A stretch of DNA of 64,000 nt from Plectosphaerella cucumerina (Eukaryota; Ascomycota; Sordariomycetes; Glomerellales; Plectosphaerellaceae). The notes below the pieces were generated by a model. It was not told the DNA's origin, did not search any database, and was given only the letters and a program-made list of their open reading frames with translations. The translations under genes were made by a program, and so were the position numbers. Shown here piece after piece: positions 36,164 to 45,606 of the stretch. The stretch covers positions 2,480,001 through 2,544,000 of the forward strand of contig JAGPXD010000004.1 in the NCBI GenBank assembly GCA_020746995.1. Reading direction: 5' to 3'. Each line of letters opens with the position of its first letter. Position 1 is the first letter of the stretch.

Positions 36164-37451
36164 TCAGCCCGCTTGAAGAGACCTTGCATATGCCGTCCAA
36201 GACTCGACTGCACAGTCTTCCTCGGTAGTCTCAGCGTCCGCCTGGGCTTCTGCCGCTGTCCTCGCTCCGACTTCCAAAGCTTCCCACTGGGTCACCTCAT
36301 CTGGCAGCAGCTTTCCCGGAAAGGAGATGGGCAGCAGCGCTTTCCCTACCGCAGGATACCTTTCCTCGCACTGGAGAAGGGCACCCATGACGGTTATATC
36401 GCCCACGACCCCACGATACTCAAGATGGACGCCGAAAGCGCTAGGCCTGCGTCTCGATCCCACGACAAAGATGCAGTGAAGCATCCCGAGCCCGCCTACT
36501 GCCAGCAGGTATATCGCGCCGCTTGCCACACCGGCTGCTGACACAAGAAGCAGGATCCACAGCATAGACAAAACGCCCAGGCACGCTCTCGTGATCTTGT
36601 CCGACTGGCCGTGGTGTGTCCGGGACGCGACGGCAAGGTCTTCGAGGTTGAGGCTCCTGCCATTCCCCAAGATCAGTATGGCATGAGGGGAACCATTTCC
36701 CCTCGTCAAGACAAAGGTGCTGTGCGTGCCCCGTCGGCATGCCCACTTCTCGCAAGCCCACGCCGGAAGACTGCCTGTGGTTTCAGCCAGGAATGTACCA
36801 CAGATGGTGATGACGAGGACGAACCAGTCTCCGTCGGTCATGACGGGGATTGATGCAATCACCATCTGCGCCATCGAGACGAGTGGTCCGCTCCAGAATA
36901 TCAAGTCTCGAACGGGTTCGCCGCTGACCAGGACGTGGCTCGGCTCATACACCCCGATGCACAAGCCAGGCTAGCCTGGCTTTGGGATTTTGGTGCCTTT
37001 CCTCGCCTTCTGCTGTATGAACCGCACTCGCTCTTCGAGCATCTCATCCAGTCTCTTCTTGACCGCGGCGTCCATCCATGATTCATAGTCACGGACGAGC
37101 CTGTCGATGATCCATTTGGCATTGCTCCTCACGTAGCTGCTCTGTGCGTTGACTACCAGATAGCTGTCGTTGGGGACGACAGGCATCAGCTTGGCGTCGG
37201 AAACGCTGGCGAGGAGCATCATTATGGCATGTGAGGCCCAGCCTTAAAGTAAAGGAGGCCATTAGAGGCCGTACGAGGAAAACTTGTCGGCATACTCAGA
37301 GTCCGTGGAGCATACCAAATGAAAATGTGGCCATAGTCAGTCTTCCGCCTGCCAGCTGGCCCAAGGCCTTGTGAACAATCTCGCCGCTGGTAGTTGTATG
37401 CGCAGGTTTGCCCATGTCCATCGGGTCTTGGTCGAGCGGATGGAGGAGCAT
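36164..37451 (-). pseudogene. broken fungal multi-pass membrane protein gene
   Basis: The sequence matches a large uncharacterised Pezizomycotina membrane protein family with conserved blocks (LHPLDQDPMDMGKPAHTTT, CIGVYEPSHVLVSGEPVRDL, PAWACEKWACRR, VLTRGNGSPHAILILG). An exon before 37316 and an exon from 37242 join across intron 37315-37243 (GTATGC...AAG, phase 1). The frame then meets a TAG at 36973-36971, in the middle of the conserved run before CIGVYEP, and stays open to 36164. No GT donor precedes the stop, so an intron cannot remove it. The usual N-terminal membrane segments are also missing; the first in-frame ATG is 37451. Translation from there would give only about 135 residues. 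The family has no known function. Confidence 0.7.
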
Positions 37452-37560
37452 GAACTCCTGCGGGAGGGTGGCTCCGTTCTTGGCTCTGGGTTTGAGAGAA
37501 CGGGCATCGATTCAGGAGGGGGTTGTAGTATCGAGACGATTTGCATTAGTTAATTCGATC

Positions 37561-37692
37561 TCATGGATGCATGGTAGAGGCGTCTCCCAGTGTGTTTTCG
37601 TCGTATGCCACCCTCAAGGCGAAGAACGCCCCCTCGAACTTAGCATTCAGGTTCAAGGAAAAAATTACACCCGCCTTCTTCGGCAACCAGGC
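37561..37692 (-). other. protein-like open fragment, unassigned
   Basis: Between the broken membrane-protein gene and the secreted-protein gene, the minus strand is open for 43 codons with protein-like content (GVIFSLNLNAKFEGAFFALR). There is no ATG at its start and no splice donor before its stop. It could be a remnant of the missing N-terminal part of the downstream gene or chance. I see no firm homology. Confidence 0.2.
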
Positions 37693-37749
37693 TCAAGCTT
37701 CAACCCCAAGTGATTACTAACTAGGCATAAGCACTTTGACGTCGATCTC

Positions 37750-39041
37750 CTACCAGTCCAAGACTTGCGAGTAAGCCTTCTTGATAGGTTCTCCGCGCTT
37801 CATGATGCCCGCCTTGGAGGTACGAATGACACGTTCCTCCGCGTCAAAACAGTCGGTGGTCTCCTCGTTGATACAAAGATCATACACCTGCCGCGAGTCC
37901 ATGTCGCAAAAGGTCCCTTCCTCATACGACACCAGGTCTGGCCCATAAGAGCTCTCGCTAGCGCAGAGCTCCCTAGCGCTATGATCCTTCTTGGTACTCC
38001 TCACTATCCTGTGGGAATTAGGGTATCGTATACTCCTTCGCGTCTTGCTCGTCGTCTTGCTCGTCGTCTTGTGCATTAGGTTAATATGCTCCACCACTGT
38101 TTCGTTCTTCTGGCCCAAGATCCAGATGCTTTGTGGGTTGGGGTCGTAACGGAATGTCTGTATAGGGTTCTGGGAGCAGTACCTGTACTTATATTAGCCG
38201 GGGAGGTGTTCGGGAAAGTCTGGCGTCGGCAGACAGTAGTCCTCGTCGGGATGAGAGTCCGAAGCTGTCAAGCGAGCTCAAGACCTGTTGATCGCGACCA
38301 AAAGGTGTGGTACGAAGCGGGGAATTACAGGTTGGAGGCAGGGAATAAGAGCGATAGCGCCGAGGACGGGACAATGTTCTGGTAGGCCTAGTGTATAGGT
38401 AGACTTACGGCCCGACGGCTGGGGTCTTTTGCCCCTCCTTGATTCTAAAGCTGGGTAGGTGAAGTGCAATACCGGTCACGGGGTGGTCACCGTTCCCGTC
38501 GATCCAGGCACATCTGAGCGGTCTCTCGTCTGTGTAGATGTTTGAAAAGTACCTGTAAGACGTTCTCTGATAAGCCTCGAGCCAACCTCGTCGTAGGCTG
38601 GGGGCACTAGACTTACCAGGGATGGTCGCATACGTGTGCCCAATCTCCGTTCCAAGCATAATGCCCGCCGTCTGGCCAGGTTACTGTCAACAAGGCAAGA
38701 CAGATGGCGTCGTTCTTGCCAGAAAGCAGGACGTATGTTGGCTGCCCTCCTACTTTGGAGCCTAATTGAACGTCCTTGAATGTGCCAGACTTCGCGTGAC
38801 CAGCTCTCAAGTGCGTTGACCAGCCTGCCCCAACCTCGTTCCAAAGGCGGATATCTGGAAGATCTCCGCCTGCGTTTGATAGGGGTCCTTGGCCGGCCGG
38901 TACGTCTTTTCCGGCTCCATCGAGGCCGACATGGAATCTCAATGCAGTGAAGCCGGGGTGGGCGCCGGGGAAAAACGATACGGCAAGTTGAACAACCCCG
39001 ATCGTGAACAAGAAGGGGAGGAAAAAGAAGTAGGTGATCAT
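37750..39041 (-). CDS. secreted Cys-containing protein of unknown function
   Basis: Exons 39041-38617, 38552-38409 and 38182-37750 encode 333 residues. The signal peptide (MITYFFFLPFLFTIGVVQLAVS) precedes the family pattern GAHPGFTALRF...AGGDLPDIRLWNEVG...GQPTYVLLSGKNDAICLALLTVTWPDG...YAWNGDWAHVC. It ends LCASESSYGPDLVSYEEGTFCDMDSR...CFDAE. I recognise this as a common secreted family of filamentous fungi with no known function. Intron 1 is 64 bp. Intron 2 (38408-38183) is 226 bp, the longest in the window, and the exon phases agree across it. A KTTS repeat is encoded near 38042-38072. The protein seems intact, unlike both neighbours. A cryptic exon in intron 2 is possible. Confidence 0.65.
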
Positions 39042-39818
39042 AACAGCGGTCCGCGTTTGCGTGCCTGGTGCTGAGGTGCTGGGCCAGGCTGCTATGGCAC
39101 AAGAGGGAGGGAAAGCTTCGGGATGGCCTGAGTTATAGAACGGGATCTAAACCTTTTCACACGGGACTAGAATCAGGTTTTCAGCCGTGTGTATAGGTGG
39201 CGGTCGCTGGCCGGGCCTAGGTCGCACACCTTGTGTAGTTGAGAAACCTGAAACTCCAGCGTAAGCCACCTACACCGATTGTACACGATGAATGACGTCT
39301 GCCTTGACGGCGTATTCGTCGGCAATTCATCGTCCCGATCGGGCGGGCGGGAGAGTTCAAAAATATAATATTCCCCTCACATTCAGAGTTTGGTTCATGT
39401 CAAGATGGCTTGCGATGGCGCAGCCTGCCTGGAGATCCGTCTCCAAATACCAATTATCGGGTAACATGAACCCAATATTCCCCTCACTGGCTTATCCATG
39501 GGAGAGCGGACGGAATCCCGAGTTCTCCAGTGGGTATGGTCGTATGGACTAGATTCGGGAGTCGTGGGGCACTACCCATGGAGGACGACGAAGCGAATGG
39601 CCGTTACCCGCCAAACGAAGACTGTGCATGCTTGCTTCCACCTTCCGTAAGCAAGGGGTCATGATGCAGTTGCTGCCGCTGGGACCAGGCGAAGGGCGAA
39701 GAAGATCTAGAGACCCAGGCCTCTGTCTTGAGCCTGCAGCTTGCACTCGTTGACTGGCAAGCGAGAACGCCTTCGGGATCCTTGGGCTCTATGACGAAGT
39801 CCCTTTGGCACGGCAATT
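39042..39818. other. intergenic with short direct repeat
   Basis: About 780 bp holding the promoter of the secreted-protein gene. A 14-bp direct repeat, AATATTCCCCTCAC, occurs at 39367-39380 and 39474-39487. No gene seen. Confidence 0.4.
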
Positions 39819-40675
39819 TCACAGCCACATGTATCCGAGCGCAATGGCGAGAGTCGTGAATATCCCCCGGCTGAGCATGATCCCAGCAGGAACATGCATC
39901 GTTCCGCCACTGTCCTGGCTCCTCCTCGGACAGCGGCCGAGCAAGCCGGTGGCATTCGGCCAGGACTGACCGGTCCCGTTGCAGTTGGCGTATTTGAGCA
40001 TACTGGTTTCCACCTCGTCGGCGACACTGCTGTCGATGATGAAGGCAGGGGGTCAACCGGTCCCTTGTTCCCCGGTCCCTTTGCCACGAGGGGACATGGT
40101 AGGTTATGGCGAGTCTCGTCTTCGCCCACGCCCCGCATCTTGAAGGCGCCAAAGGGATCAGACATGGGCCCTGCCGCCTCCATGTCCGGCAGCTCGCCGT
40201 CGTCGGATAGGCGAAAGAAGACTGCGTGATTGTAGCCGACGCTTTGGACTCCGTTGGCAATCGTGCCGTTGATCGGGCAGGTCTGGAAGATGGCGGTGCT
40301 CAATAGAAGAGAGAACTCCGTCTGAGTGGTGTTGATGAAGTCCGAGGTGCCCCATGTGAGAAGCAGAGGTCTGTCTGCGGAGACCTGGTCGTCTACGTTG
40401 TACCGGTCGCTGTCTGGTCCCGTGAAATCAGACTGTACCACGCCCTCCTTGTCCCGGAACTGCCAACTGACCGTGAAGTGATATGGCCACACGAGGTGGG
40501 CGTTGGTCACCGCCACGACGACAGGGAAAGGATACACAGGCCTGTAAGTAGACCCGTTTCGAGGGAAGATCAAGTCCACCTGCGTGATGTCGGAGCCTAA
40601 TGCGGCTTGGTAGGTTATGCCGTAGAGTGACAGGATGGACAGAAGGGTGCGGACAAGCCAGGCGAATGAAGCTAT
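39819..40675 (-). pseudogene. broken DUF7136-like secreted protein gene
   Basis: The minus strand encodes a protein resembling fungal DUF7136 secreted proteins: a hydrophobic leader (VRTLLSILSLYGI), then VDLIFPRNGSTYRPVYPFPVVVAV, SWQFRDKEG and NHAVFFRLSDDG. A C-terminal hydrophobic segment (GIFTTLAIALGYMWL) resembles a GPI-type tail. Two lesions are visible. The position expected for the start reads ATA (40675-40673, ACCAACATAGCT), with a TAG upstream in the same frame and no ATG before the conserved domain. A one-base frame change lies at the run of five G (plus strand, 40048-40052), after which FIIDSSVADEVETS and the tail continue in another frame. A rescuing intron was looked for and not found. 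Confidence 0.6.
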
Positions 40676-42177
40676 GTTGGTGGATGAGGTGGTGAGTGGA
40701 TGTGGCGGGGGAAAGAAAGCAAGACCCTAACTCCCGACATCAACTGATCGGGCCCGTTGGTGAGTTTGAGCTCTGAGCTCTGAGCTCGTCGTGCTTGTAA
40801 TGACACGACCCTTGAGCGCCATTAATTGAGCGTCACTATCACGTTGCAGTATGCCGGCCAAGATAGGAGGCACATTGACACGGTAGCATGCAAGGGTCCC
40901 GTTTCTAGCCTTCCCTCGGTTGAATGCGCCACCAACGGCACAACTTCAGACGCTGCCTCGGCAACTCGGGGACATTGTATCCGACTATTCTGTCAGCGCG
41001 CTCGCCATCTGTGACTTTGATCAGTAAAGTGCAGATATTTGGTTGCTAGAAAACCGGGAGAATCATCGAGGAGAGATTGGTAGGATGATTGTTTTGGTCG
41101 ACGACCGAAGTTGCCTGCGGTGGCTGGGAGAGGATCAATGGGCTGACTTGCGCGTCCAGATGTGCATATTTCAACTCTCCAGTTTCCATGGAGAATAGTC
41201 ATCCGAAGATCCAGGTTTCAATCCTCATTGATGACCAGGAACAATCAAACCAGCGGACAAGACGTGAGAGGCACAGCCAAAGCTGAGCGGAAGAGACAAT
41301 TCAGGCAGTGGCTCCACCCGCGTCTTACCTAAGCAAGGGGTCGTTGCGCCCCACACCTCCTTGAAGCCTGGTCCCAAACGCGACCTCAGCTCAGACTCAG
41401 GAGCTCTTGGTCTCTTCTTCGACCCTTCTCTTCTTCCCCCAACATACACCACATCGACTCCATTGCCGCACCCGGCTTATCGCAATATTCTTCGCCAGCA
41501 CGACCCAGGCGCCTTAGCAACACGCAAGCGCTATCCGAGAGCGCTCCACATCTGACAACAGACCCGCGACTCGAGCCCGACCGATCTCCCGAAAGCAGCT
41601 TCGCCCCACCGACGTGCCGCCGGGCAGGAGCAAGAAAGACGTGGGTGTTCGCAAGCCATATCGGGTTGGACACACGTCGGGTCTGGGAATCATCGTTTCC
41701 CGGGACTGTCAGCATCGGGCTCTCGAGCTGTTGTGATACCGTTTTCTACCTATCCTACCTACCTTCCTGTACCTACACCTGCCTTCCTGGGCCTCGTGCC
41801 TGGAGCGCCTGCGCGCTATCGCCTGTCTGGGGAAGACCGAAGCACAGAGCTTCATCTTCGGCTTTCGCGTTCAAAGAAATTTGGCTTGGGGATTTCCAGC
41901 CTCTTCCTCATCCGTCTGCTACGAGAGAGAGAGAGAGAGAGGAGTGTACGTATTCAAGTCCTTCGTCTTGTTCTTGCATGCTGCTTCCTGGTGGAGGTTC
42001 GCGCCAGGGCAATGGCCTGCTTTACTATGTCCTTCCCAGTCGCTGATTCTGAATTGAGACCAACAGACGGCTCTTGTATCTCGCAAGAATTGACAAGATT
42101 GACCCTCCGCACGCGCTGCCCTCACTAAGACCCAGCTTTCGCAAGTAACCCGACGGACACGACCGACCGATTCCACA
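40676..42177. other. intergenic with simple repeats
   Basis: About 1.5 kb before the RNA-binding protein gene. It contains three copies of GAGCTCT-like units (about 40768-40788) and a (GA)n tract of about 19 bp at 41923-41941, probably within the promoter or 5' leader of the downstream gene. No protein-coding gene supported. Confidence 0.45.
41923..41941. repeat. (GA)n microsatellite
   Basis: About nine and a half GA units lie some 240 bp upstream of the RNA-binding protein start. GA/CT tracts are common in fungal promoters and leaders; a role here is not shown. Confidence 0.85.
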
Positions 42178-43413
42178 ATGGCCGACGAGGAGTTCGAGAT
42201 CGACATCTACGGCGACGAGGCACAGCCCAGCCATGAGGGCAACACGGATAGCCATGGGGAGCAGCAGACCAACGGCCACGCCGACGACCAATACGACGAC
42301 TCCCATCAACAGCAGGGCGGCTCGGACGAGCACCACGATCAAGAGGATACTCCTGCGCCGCAACAGGGCACCAAGCGCAAGGGAGATGACCGGCCCGTCG
42401 ATCCTGGTGCTACCAGCGCCATCACAGTTTCGGAACTCAACTGGTGGAACACAGACGACGATGTCCGCGGCTGGGCGAGGCAAGCCCACTGCGAAGACGA
42501 GCTGAAGGACATAACCTTCAGCGAGCACAAAGTCAACGGCAAGAGCAAGGGGTAAGAACACGGACAACTAGCAGCGCTTGATGTGGTGTGCAGATGCTAA
42601 CCCCCGGACAGCCAGGCCTACCTCGAGTTCACCTCCCAGCAGGCCGCCACAGCAGCCAAGCACTTCATCGACACGATCGAGGGCGGCGTGCCTGGCCAGA
42701 AGAAGCACAGCGTCATCTACACAAACCCCAACATGAACCCCTTCCGTACCCTGCCGAAGGACGCCCCGAACCGGCAAGCCAAGGACGGCCAGGGTGGTCG
42801 GCCCGGACAGGGCGGTTACAACGACCGCGGCGGAGGCAACTTTGGCAACAACAACTTCCGAGGTCGCGGTGGCTTCGCCGGCCCCCGTGGCGGCATGGGC
42901 CAGCAGAACAACTACAACAACCGCAACAACTTTGGCGGCAATATGGGAGGTGGCTTCAACAACAACATGGGCGGCGGCTTTAACCCGAACATGGGAGGCG
43001 GCAACATGGGCGGCGGTTTCGGTGGCGGCGGCTACAACCGTGGCGGCTTTGGCGGTGGTATGCGCGGTGGTCCCGGCATGCGCGGTGGCCGTGGCGGTAT
43101 GGGTGGCATGGGAGGTATGGGAGGCCAGATGGGTGGCATGGGCATGGGACCCATGGGCGGTATGCCAATGGGAGGCATGCCGAACCCCATGGGTATGATG
43201 GGAGGCGGTATGCAGGGTAGGTGCTTCCAGTCCCGTTTCGCTTGGGCATCATCGAACTAACACATCGCAGGCTTCCAAGGCATGCAGCCACACTTTAACC
43301 CCGGATTCTTCGGCGGCGTCGGTGGTGGAGGCGGCGGCATGAACCAGGGAGGAGGCGGCGGCGGCGGCGAATGGGGCAACCCGCACGGCGCGAAGAGGCC
43401 CCGTCCGGAGTAA
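42178..43413 (+). CDS. RRM protein resembling cleavage factor CFIm68/CPSF6
   Basis: Exons 42178-42551, 42612-43216 and 43271-43413 (introns 60 and 54 bp) encode 373 residues. An acidic, Gln/His-rich head precedes an RRM (about residues 81-155). This contains ITVSELNWWNTDDDVRGWA and VNGKSKGQAYLEF, the latter split by intron 1. The WWNTD start of the RRM is the hallmark of CPSF6/CFIm68-like proteins, which act in mRNA 3' end processing. The C-terminal half is Gly/Asn/Met-rich with RGG motifs, probably disordered, ending AKRPRPE, a possible nuclear signal. Confidence 0.85.
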
Positions 43414-43619
43414 GAGTCTGGCGGCAAGCCTCCGGGCGGCTGCCCATGTACCATAACCAAATCGGCTCGGGAGGGGTTCAGGATGACCTTGGGCACATGT
43501 GCCGGCGTTAGATGTTCTTTACGGATTGCTTACATTGCCAGGGCATGGCTTCTTCGTTTCACAATTGGAAGCATCACACCGAGTTTATCTTCTTGCTTGC
43601 CGTGCGTGTCTGTGTTGTG

Positions 43620-44768
43620 CTATTCTGACCCGTCCTCGTCCAACCTGGCCAGGGCGGCGCGGACGAGCGAGCGGATCTGCTCCCAGCGGCGCAGGAGCGT
43701 GTCTCTCTGAGCGGGCTCGCCGACACCCGGGGCGAGGGCCTCGATCTTTGCGATAGTGTCGTCGATTTCGTCCTCGAAGTCCTCGAAGATCTCACGCAGC
43801 TTATCGTTCACCTTCCAGGCCGGCGCTTCGTCCTCGAGGCCTTGCGAGTAGGGCTCCCAGACGGAGGCGTCAGCAACCATGCTGCGCACAGCCACCTGGG
43901 TGCGGAAGCAGATCGTGTCCGCGTCGAGGACGTAGCGGCCCCAGAACCCGGCGTCCTCAAGGTCGCGCTTCCGAGAGGCAGACTTGCGCAGGCGCGGGAG
44001 GAGGATGCCATCAAGGCTAACCTCGTCCCACTCGTTCGTCCCGTCGCCAACTATGAAACCGTACTCAACGAGAAGGAAGTCATTGCTATGGCGGCCGTAA
44101 CAGATGGGAATTTCGTCGCCGCGGGCATAAGCCCTGTTGGTGGTAATGGTGTACGAGTTTTTGCAGAAGCTGACTTTGCAGCCGTGGGCGGCGTGGTTGA
44201 AGAGGTCAGCGACGGGCTGGAGGGAGAGGTGGTCCTCCTTGGGCAGCTTCTCGGAGCGCTTGGTGGTGTGGTAGAAGGTACGCGAGTTGACGAGCAGCCA
44301 AGCGTGGCGGTAGGCGTCATCGTCGAGGTCCGGGAAGGCCGTCTTGCAGGTAGCTAGGTCTTTTGCGAACTTGGCCTTTTGCTTGTCCAGCAGGGCCTTT
44401 GCGGCGTGGGGGAGATGCTCGTGCAGGCGGGGGTCCCAGGTCAGGGGAAGTGTGGCTATGTCTTCTCGCGAGGGGAGGACATCCCGCCAGGGCTGGGGGA
44501 ACTTTGAGGCGTCGAGAGCAAGGTCGAGGGCTAGAAGGCCGTGGACCGTCATATCCGGCGGCTTGGGCAGGGCGTCGGTGAGAGAGCGGGGAAGGGTCTC
44601 GATAGTCTTGATGGCGCGGATGGGCACCTCGAGGATGACTTCGCCCTCCTTGAGCTTCTGCGTGGCGATGAGGCCGATACCGCGGCCTTCGAAGGCTTGG
44701 GGACTGATGCCATTGAGGACAATGTCCTGCGTCTTGGCCCAGTCGATGAGCTTGAGGATGGCTTCCAT
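43620..44768 (-). CDS. SET-domain protein lysine methyltransferase (RKM/LSMT-like)
   Basis: Single exon, 382 residues, ATG at 44768. The split SET domain shows EGRGIGLIATQKLKEGEVILEVP near residue 28. It has the catalytic NH motif in PVADLFNHAAHGCKVSF and the tyrosine-containing ICYGRHSNDFLLVEYGF. A helical C-terminal region like the Rubisco-LSMT substrate-binding domain follows. Fungal relatives (Rkm family) methylate ribosomal proteins or elongation factors. The actual substrate is unknown. Confidence 0.88.
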   Translation of the reverse strand: MEAILKLIDWAKTQDIVLNGISPQAFEGRGIGLIATQKLKEGEVILEVPIRAIKTIETLPRSLTDALPKPPDMTVHGLLALDLALDASKFPQPWRDVLPSREDIATLPLTWDPRLHEHLPHAAKALLDKQKAKFAKDLATCKTAFPDLDDDAYRHAWLLVNSRTFYHTTKRSEKLPKEDHLSLQPVADLFNHAAHGCKVSFCKNSYTITTNRAYARGDEIPICYGRHSNDFLLVEYGFIVGDGTNEWDEVSLDGILLPRLRKSASRKRDLEDAGFWGRYVLDADTICFRTQVAVRSMVADASVWEPYSQGLEDEAPAWKVNDKLREIFEDFEDEIDDTIAKIEALAPGVGEPAQRDTLLRRWEQIRSLVRAALARLDEDGSE

Positions 44769-45549
44769 GGTGGATGGCCTGGGTTAAACGCTGTGATAGA
44801 TGAGGTCGTGTTTTGCTAGCCTGGTTGATAAAGTGTCTGCGGTGGATTGAATTGTCGTCTCAGTTTCATGTTTCCAATACGATGAAGTCGAGAATGAAGG
44901 GGGTGCTGACTCCGAGTCCGGTGTGGACTTTGACTCACCCGCTTCAGTCCGAGTCTGATCTCATCATGGTGCTGCAAGAAATTCGGAGGCTTCTTGCGTG
45001 ATGGGGAAGGGGGGTGTGGCTGAGTAAGCAATGGGGGTGAAGCTTGGAGGAGAACTTGAAATGACCCCCGAGCTGCTTCTCACGATCAACTCTTCATCTC
45101 GTTTCTACCCATCCAGAACGAACAAGAAGACGCCGGCATTCGAGATTACCTGACAGCAGTGCCTGCCACATTCCGCTCTGGTGATATCTCTCTGCTCTGA
45201 CGCCCGGCATGCTCTTTTTCGCCTCTGAGCACAGTTCTTGTACTTGACGATTGTCGTATTGTATTCTTCTATCATCTTGGTCAATTCAAACCAACTAAAA
45301 AGCGGCCAAAAGCTCCAAGGAAGCGTTTGCCAGATCAGGGGATGACTTGGTAGGTGCAGTAAGTGCTGCGACCTAGAGTCCAAGGACCTAGTGCTGCCCA
45401 GGTGTCGACGTCTTCTTGATATTCTGGCTGCCTTGCCGACGACTTCCTGGCTTTCATTGCAGCTGTAAGAAGAACGATTTTTTTGAATATTATCTCCGGA
45501 CGGAACGACAGCTTGTTTCGACAACTATCACTTAAAAGACTATCCTTTG

Positions 45550-45606
45550 CCGGCACGAGGCGTTTTGAACGGGAAGTCGTTTGCCCGAAGCCCGGCCTCG
45601 TGCCGG
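45550..45606. repeat. 12-bp perfect inverted repeat
   Basis: CCGGCACGAGGC at 45550-45561 is exactly complementary to GCCTCGTGCCGG at 45595-45606, with a 33-bp spacer. It could form a hairpin or be a dimeric binding site. No transposase or flanking duplication is seen. Confidence 0.7.

Noticed and set aside
39900..40110. An intron to explain the frame change in the DUF7136-like gene
   Set aside because: Candidate GT donors and the CGACAG acceptor do not give compatible phases.
45105..45524. 139-codon minus-strand open frame in the gene-free region
   Set aside because: No ATG in a good context, no recognisable motif, codon use unlike neighbouring genes.
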